DNA of 64,000 bases from Dactylis glomerata (taxonomy: Eukaryota > Streptophyta > Magnoliopsida > Poales > Poaceae), in assembly GCA_007115705.1 (NCBI GenBank), contig QXEO01000464.1, positions 3,079,914 through 3,143,913 of the forward strand, written 5' to 3'. Below the pieces are notes generated by a model. That model ran no database searches. It was not told the DNA's origin and worked only from the letters and a program-made list of their open reading frames with translations. Position 1 is the stretch's first letter; each line of letters opens with the position of its first letter. Below, piece after piece: positions 54,622-64,000 of this stretch. A program made the position numbers and the translations under genes.

Positions 54622-57600
54622 TGACCCAAGGTTGGTACATGCAATATATATAGGTCCCAGGCAAGGTCTTCTTCATATACATGGGCTATTAACACTAGCT
54701 GAAATCCAGGATCTGTAGGTGGAAACTCCCGCTACGGGTCTATTGGAGCCTATTTCATGGTAAAGTGGGCCCAACCATTGCTTTCTATGTATATATGTCC
54801 TAAAAAACCAAAATAAAGCAAAAGTTCCATCGGTGAGGCCTCATACGGAGAAAGCTGTAGGGGTAGATCTTCGAACCCCTCGGTCTAGGGTTTCGCTAGA
54901 TAAAGACCACGGGAGCATCATCCACCCTAGAAAACTTGCGTGCATGTGTCCCTAACATATGTGTATAGGTGTGACACAAGGTTGGTACATGCAATATATA
55001 TAGGTCCTGGGCAAGGCCTTCTTCACATACATGGGGTATTAACACTAGCTGAAATCTAGGATCTGTATGTGGAAACTCCCGCTACGGGTCTATCGGAGCC
55101 TATTTCATAGTAAAGTGGGCCCAACCATTGCTTTCCATGTATATATGTCCTAAATAAAGCAAAATAAAGCAAAAGATCCATCGGTGAGGCCTCATATGGA
55201 GAAAGCTATAGGGGTAGATCTCCGAACCCCCCTGGTCTAGGGTTTCACCGAATCAAGACCACCGAAGCATCGTCCACCCTAGAAAACTTGTATGCATGTG
55301 TCCCTAACATATGTGTATAGATATGACACAAGGTTGGTACATGCAATATATATAGATCCCGGGCAAGGCCTTCTTCACATACATGGGGTGTTAACACTAG
55401 CTGAAATCCTGGATCTGTACGTGGAAACTCCCGCTATGGGTCTATCGGAGCCTATTTCATGGTAAAGTGGGCCCAACCATTGCATTCCATGTATATATGT
55501 CCTAAACAAACCAAAATAATGCAAAATATCCATCGGTGAGGCCTCATACAGGGAAAGCTATAGGGGTAGATCTCCAAACCCCCCGGTCTAGGGTTTCACC
55601 AGATAAAGACCACCAGAGCATCGTCCACCCTAGAAAACTTGCATGCATGTGTCCCTAACATATTTGTATAGGTGTGACACAATGTTGGTACATGCAATAT
55701 ATGTAGGTCCCGGGCAAGGCCTTCTTCACATACATGGGGTGTTAACACTAGCTAAAATCCAGGATCTGTATGTGGAAACTCCCGCTACGGGTCTATCGGA
55801 GCCTATTTCATGGTAAAGTGGGCCCACCCATTGCTTTCCATGTATATATGTCCTAAACAAACCAAAATAAAGCAAAAGATCCATCGGTGAGGCCTCATAC
55901 AGAGAAAGCTATAGGGGTAGATCTTTGAACCCCTCCTGTCTAGGGTTTCACCGGATAAAGACCACGGGAGCATCATCCACCCTAGAAAACTTGCATGCAT
56001 GTGTCCCTAACATATGTGTATAGGTGTGACACAAGGTTGGTACATGCAATATATATAGGACTCGGGCAAGGCCTTCTTCACATATATGGGGTGCTAACAC
56101 TAGCTGAAATCCAGGATATGTACGTGGAAACTCCCGCTACGGGTCTATCGGAGCCTATTTCATGGTAAAGTGGGCCCAACCATTGCTTTCCATGTATATA
56201 TGTCCTAAACAAAAAAAATAAAGAAAAAGATCCATCGGTGAGGCCTCATACAGAGAAAGCTATAGGGGTAGATCTCCGAACCCCTTCCCCCCTGGTCTAG
56301 GGATTCACCGGATAAAGACCACCAGAGCATCATCCACCCTAGAAAAATTGCATGCATGTGTCCCTAACATATGTGTATAGGTGTGACACAAGGTTGGTAC
56401 ATGCAATATATATAGGTCTTGGGCAAGGCCTTCTTCACATACATGGGGTGTTAACACTAGCTGAAATCCAGGATCTGTACGTGGAAACTCCTGCTACGGG
56501 TCTATCGGAGCCTATTTCATGGTAAAGTGGGCCCAACCATTGCTTTCCATGTATATATGTCCTAAACAAACCAAAATAAAGCAAAAGATCCATCGGTGAG
56601 GCCTCATACAGAGAAAGCTATAGGGGTAGATCTCCAACCCCCCCCCCCCGGTCTAGGGTTTCGCCGGATAAAGACCACTGGAGCATCGTCCACCCTAGAA
56701 AACTTGCATGCATGTGTCCCTAACATATGTGTATAGGTGTGACACAAGGTTGGTACATGCAATATATATAGGTCCCGGGCAAGGCCTTCTTCACATACCT
56801 GGGGTGTTAACACTAGGTGAAATCCAGGATCTGTACGTGGAAACTCCCGCTACGGGTCTATCGGAGCCTATTTCATAGTAAAGTGGGCCCAACCATTGCT
56901 TTCCATATATATATGTCCTAAACAAACCAAAATAAAGCAAAAGATCCATTGGTGAGGCCTCATACGGAGAAAGCTATATGGGTAGATCTCCGAACCCCCC
57001 CCGGTCTAGAGTTTCGCCGGATAAAGACCGCGGGAGCATCGTCCACCCTAGAAAACTTGTATGCATGTGTCCCTAACATATGTGTATAGGTGTGACCCAA
57101 GGTTGGTACATGCAATATATATAGATCCCGGGCAAGGCCTTCTTCACATACATGGGGTGTTAACACTAGCTGAAATCCTGGATCTGTACGTGGAAACTCC
57201 CGCTATGGGTCTATCGGAGCCTATTTCATGGTAAAGTGGGCCCAACCATTGCATTCCATGTATATATGTCCTAAACAAACCAAAATAATGCAAAAGATCC
57301 ATCGGTGAGGCCTCATACAGGGAAAGCTATAGGGGTAGATCTCCAAACCCCCCGGTCTAGGGTTTCACCAGATAAAGACCACCAGAGCATCGTCCACCCT
57401 AGAAAACTTGCATGCATGTGTCCCTAACATATTTGTATAGGTGTGACACAATGTTGGTACATGCAATATATATAGGTCCCGGGCAAGGCCTTCTTCACAT
57501 ACATGGGGTGTTAACACTAGCTAAAATCCAGGATCTGTATGTGGAAACTCCCGCTACGGGTCTATCGGAGCCTATTTCATGGTAAAGTGGGCCCACCCAT

Positions 57601-60600
57601 TGCTTTCCATGTATATATGTCCTAAACAAACCAAAATAAAGCAAAAGATCCATCGGTGAGGCCTCATACAGAGAAAGCTATAGGGGTAGATCTTTGAACC
57701 CCTCCTGTCTAGGGTTTCACCGGATAAAGACCACGGGAGCATCATCCACCCTAGAAAACTTGCATGCATGTGTCCCTAACATATGTGTATAGGTGTGACA
57801 CAAGGTTGGTACATGCAATATATATAGGTCCCGGGCAAGGCCTTCTTCACATACATGGGGTGTTAACACTAGCTGAAATCCAGGACCTGTACGTGGAAAC
57901 TCCCGCTATGGGTCTATCGGAGCCTATTTCATGGTAAAGTAGGCCCAACCATTGCATTCCATGTATATATGTCCTAAATAAACCAAAATAAAGCAAAAGA
58001 TCCATCGGTGAGGCCTCATATGGAGAAAGCTATAGGGGTAGATCTCCAAACCCCCTGGTCTAGGGTTTCGCCAGATAAAGACCACCGGAGCATCATCCAC
58101 CCTAGAAAATTTGCATGCATGTGTCCCTAACATATGTGTATAGGTGTGACACAAGGTTGGTACATGCAATATATATTGGTCCCGGGCAAGGCCTTCACAT
58201 ATGTGGGGTGTTAACACTAGCTGAAATCCAGGATCTGTACGTGGAAACTCCCGCTATGGGTCTATCGGAGCCTATTTCATGGTAAAGTAGGCCCAACCAT
58301 TGCTTTCCATGTATATATGTTCTAAACAAACCAAAATAATGCAAAAGATCCACCGGTGAGGCCTCATACGGAGAAAGCTATAGGGGTAGATCTCCAAACC
58401 CCCTGGTCTAGGGTTTTGCTGGATAAAGACCACCGGAGCATCGTCCACCCTAGAAAACTTGCATGCATGTGTCCCTAACATATGTGTATAGGTGTGACAC
58501 AATGTTGGTACATGCAATATATATAGGTCCCGGGCAAGGCCTTCTTCACATACATGGGGTGTAAACACTAGCTGAAATCCAGGATCTGTACGTGGAAACT
58601 CCCGCTACGGGTCTACGGAAGCCTATTTCATGGTAAAGTGGGCCCAACCATTGCTTTCCATGTATATATGTCCTAAACAAACCAAAATAAAGAAAAAGAT
58701 CCATCGGTGAGGCCTCATATGGAGAAAGCTATAGGGGTAGATCTTCAAACCCCCCGGTCTAGGGTTTCGCTGGATAAAGACCACCAGAGCATCGTCCACC
58801 CTAGAAAACTTGCATGCATGTGTCCCTAACATATGTGTATAGGTGTGACACAAGGTTGGTACATGCAATATATATAGGTCCCGGGCAAGGCCTTCTTCAC
58901 ATACATGGGGTGTTAACACTAGCTGAAATCCAGGATCTGTACGTGGAAACTCCCGCTACGGGTCTATCGGAGCCTATTTCATTGTAAAGTGGGCCCAACC
59001 ATTGTATTCCATGTATATATGTCCTAAACAAACCAAAATAAAGCAAAAGATCCATCGGTGAGGCCTCATACGGAGAAAGCTATAGGGGTAGATCTCCGAA
59101 CCCCCTGGTCTAGGGTTTCGCCGGATAAAGACCACCAAAGCATCGTCCACCCTAGAAAACTTGCATGCATGTGTCCCTAACATATGTGTATAGGTGTGAC
59201 ACAAGGTTGGTACATGCAATATATATAGGTCCCGGGCAAGGCCTTCTTCACATACATGGGGTGTTAACACTAGCTAAAATCCAAGATCTGTACGTGAAAA
59301 CTCCCGCTACGGGTCTATTGGAGCCTATTTCATGGTAAAGTGGGCTCAACCATTGCTTTCCATGTATATATGTCCTAAACAAACCAAAATAAAGCAAAAG
59401 ATCCATCGGTGAGGCCTCATACAGAGAAAGCTATAGGGGTAGATCTCTGAACCCCCCCGGTCTAGGGTTTCACCGGATAAAGACCACCGGAGCATCGTCC
59501 ACCCTAGAAAACTTGCATGCATGTGTCCCTAACATATGTGTATAGGTGTGACACACGGTTGGTACATGCAATATATATAGATCCCGGGCAAGGCCTTCTT
59601 CACATACATGGGGTGTTAACACTAGCTGAAATCCAGGATCTTCACGTGGAAACTCCCGCTACGGGACTATCAGAGCCTATTTCATAGTAAAGTGGGCCCA
59701 ACCATTGCTTTCCATGTATATATGTCCTAAACAGACCAAAATAAAGCAAAAGATCCATCGGTGAGGCCTCATACAGAGAAAGCTATAGGGGTAGATCTCC
59801 GAACCCCCCCGGTCTAGGGTTTTGCCGGATAAAGACCACGGGAGCATCGTCCACCCTAGAAAACTTGCATGCATGTGTCCCTAACATATGTGTATAGGTG
59901 TGACACAAGGTTGGTACATGCAATATATATAGGTCCCGGGCAAGGCCTTCTTCACATACATGGGGTGTTAACACTAGCTGAAATCCAGGATCTGTACGTG
60001 GAAACTCCTGCTATGGGTCTATCGGAGCATATTTCATGGTAAAGTGGGCCCAACCATTGCTTTCCATGTATATATGTCCTAAACAAACCAAAATATAGCA
60101 AAAGATCCATCGGTGAGGCCTCATATGGAGAAAGCTATAGGGGTAGATCTCCGACCCCCCGGTCTAGGGTTTCATCGGATAAAGACCACCGGAGCATCGT
60201 CCACCCTAGAAAACTTGTATGCATGTGTCCCTAACATATGTGTATAGGTGTGACACAAGGTTGGTACATGCAATATATATAGGTCCCGGGCAAGGCCTTC
60301 TTCACATACATGGGGTGTTAACACTAGCTGAAATCCAGGATCTGTACGTGGAAACTCCCGCTACGGGTCTATCGGAGCCTATTTTATGGTAAAGTGGGCC
60401 CAACCATTGCTTTCCATATATATATGTCCTAAACAAACCAAAATAAAGCAAAAGATCCATTGGTGAGGCCTCATACGGAGAAAGCTATAGGGGTAGATCT
60501 CCGAACCCCCCCCAGTCTAGAGTTTCACCGGATAAAGACCACGGGAGCATCGTCCACCCTAGAAAACTTGTATGCATGTGTCCCTAACATATGTGTATAG

Positions 60601-63600
60601 GTGTGACCCAAGGTTGGTACATCCAATATATATAGGTCCCGGGCAAGGCCTTCTTCACATACATGGGGTGTTAACACTAGCTGAAATCCAGGATCTGTAC
60701 GTGGAAACTCCCGCTACGGGTCTATCGGAGCCTATTTTATGGTAAAGTGGGCCCAACCATTGCTTTCCATGTATATATGTCCTAAACAAACCAAAATAAA
60801 GCAAAAGACCATCGATGAGGCCTCATACAGAGAAGCTATAGGGGTAGATCTCCGAACCCCCCGGTCTAGGGTTTTGCCGGATAAAGACCACGGGAGCATC
60901 GTCCACCCTAGAAAACTTGCATGCATGTGTCCCTAACATATGTGTATAGGTGTGACACAAGGTTGGTACATGCAATATATATAGGTCCCGGGCAAGGCCT
61001 TCTTCACATACATGGCGTGTTAACACTAGCTGAAATCCAGGACCTGTACATGGAAACTCCCGCTATGGGTCTATCGGAGCCTATTTTATGGTAAAGTAGG
61101 CCCAACCATTGCATTCCATGTATATATCTCCTAAATAAACCAAAATAAAGCAAAAGATCCATCGGTGAGGCCTCATATGGAGAAAGCTATAGGGGTAGAT
61201 CTCCAAACCCCCTGGTCTAGGGTTTCGCCAGATAAAGACCACCGGAGCATCATCCACCCTAGAAAATTTGCATGCATGTGTCCCTAACATATGTGTATAG
61301 GTGTGACACAAGGTTGGTACATGCAATATATATAGGTCCCGGGCAAGGCCTTCACATACGTGGGGCATTAACACTAGCTGAAATCCAGGATCTGTACGTG
61401 GAAACTCCCGCTATGGGTCTATCGGAGCCTATTTCATGGTAAAGTAGGCCCAACCATTGCTTTCCATGTATATATGTCCTAAACAAACCAAAATAATGCA
61501 AAAGATCCACCGGTGAGGCCTCATATGGAGAAAGCTATAGGGGTAGATCTCCAAACCCCCCGGTCAAGGGTTTTGCTGGATAAAGACCACCGGAGCATCG
61601 TCCACCCTAGAAAACTTGCATGCATGTGTCCCTAACATATGTGTATAGGTGTGACACAATGTTGGTACATGCAATATATATAGGTCCCGGGCAAGGCCTT
61701 CTTCACATACATGGGGTGTTAACACTAGCTGAAATCCAGGATCTGTAAGTGGAAACTCCCGCTACGGGTCTATCGGAGCCTATTTCATGGTAAAGTGGGC
61801 CCAACCATTGCTTTCCATGTATATATGTCCTAAACAGACCAAAATAAAGCAAAAGATCCATCGGTGAGGCCTCATACAGAGAAAGCTATAGGGGTAGATC
61901 TCCGAACCCCCCGGTCTAGGGTTTTGCCGGATAAAGACCACGGGAGCATCGTCCACCCTAGAAAACTTGCATGCATGTGTCCCTAACATATGTGTATAGG
62001 TGTGACACAAGGTTGGTACATGCAATATATATAGGTCCCGGGCAAGGCCTTCTTCACATACATGGCGTGTTAACACTAGCTGAAATCCAGGACCTGTACA
62101 TGGAAACTCCCGCTATGGGTCTATCGGAGCCTATTTTATGGTAAAGTAGGCCCAACCATTGCATTCCATGTATATATCTCCTAAATAAACCAAAATAAAG
62201 CAAAAGATCCATCGGTGAGGCCTCATATGGAGAAAGCTATAGGGGTAGATCTCCAAACCCCCTGGTCTAGGGTTTCGCCAGATAAAGACCACCGGAGCAT
62301 CATCCACCCTAGAAAATTTGCATGCATGTGTCCCTAACATATGTGTATAGGTGTGACACAAGGTTGGTACATGCAATATATATAGGTCCCGGGCAAGGCC
62401 TTCACATACGTGGGGCGTTAACACTAGCTGAAATCCAGGATCTGTACGTGGAAACTCCCGCTATGGGTCTATCGGAGCCTATTTCATGGTAAAGTAGGCC
62501 CAACCATTGCTTTCCATGTATATATGTCCTAAACAAACCAAAATAATGCAAAAGATCCACCGGTGAGGCCTCATATGGAGAAAGCTATAGGGGTAGATCT
62601 CCAAACCCCCCGGTCAAGGGTTTTGCTGGATAAAGACCACCGGAGCATCGTCCACCCTAGAAAACTTGCATGCATGTGTCCCTAACATATGTGTATAGGT
62701 GTGACACAATGTTGGTACATGCAATATATATAGGTCCCGGGCAAGGCCTTCTTCACATACATGGGGTGTTAACACTAGCTGAAATCCAGGATCTGTAAGT
62801 GGAAACTCCCGCTACGGGTCTATCGGAGCCTATTTCATGGTAAAGTGGGCCCAACCATTGCTTTCCATGTATATATGTCCTAAACAGACCAAAATAAAGC
62901 AAAAGATCCATCGGTGAGGCCTCATACAGAGAAAGCTATAGGGGTAGATCTCCGAACCCCCCGGTCTAGGGTTTTGCCGGATAAAGACCACGGGAGCATC
63001 GTCCACCCTAGAAAACTTGCATGCATGTGTCCCTAACATATGTGTATAGGTGTGACACAAGGTTGGTACATGCAATATATATAGGTCCCGGGCAAGGCCT
63101 TCTTCACATACATGGGGTGTTAACACTAGCTGAAATCCAGGATCTGTACGTGGAAACTCCTGCTATGGGTCTATCGGAGCATATTTCATGGTAAAGTGGG
63201 CCCAACCATTGCTTTCCATGTATATATGTCCTAAACAAACCAAAATATAGCAAAAGATCCATCGGTGAGGCCTCATATGGAGAAAGCTATAGGGGTAGAT
63301 CTTCGACCCCCCCCGGTCTAGGGTTTCATCGGATAAAGACCACCGGAGCATAGTCCACCCTAGAAAACTTATATGCATGTGTCCCTAACATATGTGTATA
63401 GGTGTGACACAAGGTTGGTACATGCAATATATATAGGTCCCGGGCAAGGCCTTCTTCACATACATGGGGTGTTAACACTAGCTGAAATCCAGGATCTGTA
63501 CGTGGAAACTCCCGCTACGGGTCTATCGGAGCCTATTTTATGGTCAAGTGGGCCCAACCATTGCTTTCCATATATATATGTCCTAAACAAACCAAAATAA

Positions 63601-64000
63601 AGCAAAAGATCCATTGGTGAGGCCTCATACGGAGAAAGCTATAGGGGTAGATCTCCGAACCCCCCCCTAGTCTAGAGTTTCACCGGATAAAGACCACGGG
63701 AGCATCGTCCACCCTAGAAAACTTGTATGCATGTGTCCCTAACATATGTGTATAGGTGTGACCCAAGGTTGGTACATCCAATATATATAGGTCCCGGCAA
63801 GGCCTTCTTCACATACATGGGGTGTTAACACTAGCTGAAATCCAGGATCTGTACGTGGAAACTCCCGCTACGGGTCTATCGGAGCCTATTTTATGGTAAA
63901 GTGGGCCCAACCATTGCTTTCCATGTATATATGTCCTAAACAAACCAAAATAAAGCAAAAGATCCATCGGTGAGGCCTCATACGGAGAAAGCTATAGGGG
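54622..64000. repeat. satellite array, right block (about 351 bp unit)
   Basis: About 27 head-to-tail copies continuing past the window edge, spaced 349-354 bp (GGGCCCAACCATTG landmarks near 54771, 55121, 55473 and so on to 63907). It resumes exactly where the left block was cut. Length variation comes mainly from the C-run after GATCTCCGAA. Groups of units recur as higher-order blocks. Minus-strand frames of up to 98 codons recur once per unit because the period is near a multiple of three; they have no domain and are not called genes. Confidence 0.95.

Noticed and set aside
54771..63600. Repeated 60-98 codon minus-strand frames in the satellite
   Set aside because: They recur because the unit length is near 351 (3 x 117). 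They are broken by C-run length changes and lack any recognised domain.
38690..64000. CRISPR-like array
   Set aside because: Units are contiguous without unique spacers, about 351 bp long, in a plant nuclear context.

Overview
The window is a retrotransposon-dominated stretch of a large plant genome, most likely a pooid grass (wheat, barley or oat relatives). This rests on the mix of element families: Athila-type Gypsy LTRs ending in TGATACGTCTC on their own strand, a SIRE/Maximus-type Copia element, a chromodomain Gypsy with TGTAACACC LTR ends, and a Tat-type Gypsy with an antisense gene. I cannot fix the species. No intact host gene was found. There are no rRNA, tRNA or CRISPR features.

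Layout. 1-7377 is low-copy or eroded sequence. It holds an Athila LTR scrap, a short-repeat array resembling a CACTA subterminal region, a stray RNase H fragment, the 5' third of a subtilisin-like protease gene (minus strand, cut before the catalytic Ser), a foldback sequence and a KH-domain exon remnant. 7378-13690 is a SIRE-like Copia element with a 2165 bp LTR, a primer-binding site and a gag frame with one stop, but no pol. 14074-31220 is a chromovirus-like LTR split by a complete Tat-type Gypsy element (15616-30703, target duplication CCTTC). 31221-31957 is a TRIM-like miniature LTR element. 31958-38689 is the decayed 3' half of a chromodomain Gypsy plus its long LTR. 38690-64000 is a roughly 351 bp tandem satellite. 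It is split cleanly (duplication TGACC) by an Athila-like element (41014-54621), whose LTR in turn carries a second, younger relative (41887-48983, duplication AGATA).

The most interesting unit is the Tat element. On the minus strand it encodes a single-frame Gag-Pol with aspartic protease, reverse transcriptase, RNase H, a second (archaeal-type) RNase H and integrase, interrupted by three TAG codons. On the plus strand, between pol and the 3' LTR, it carries its own gene with TATA box, probable 5' UTR intron and seven coding exons that join into about 1167 codons. The predicted product has a Transposase_28-like N-terminal domain, nuclear-localisation-like basic clusters and coiled coils. The two genes converge at 22094/22744. 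The satellite shows a second notable pattern: higher-order copies of 3, 5 and 9 units. All identifications are by reading the sequence; no database search was run.
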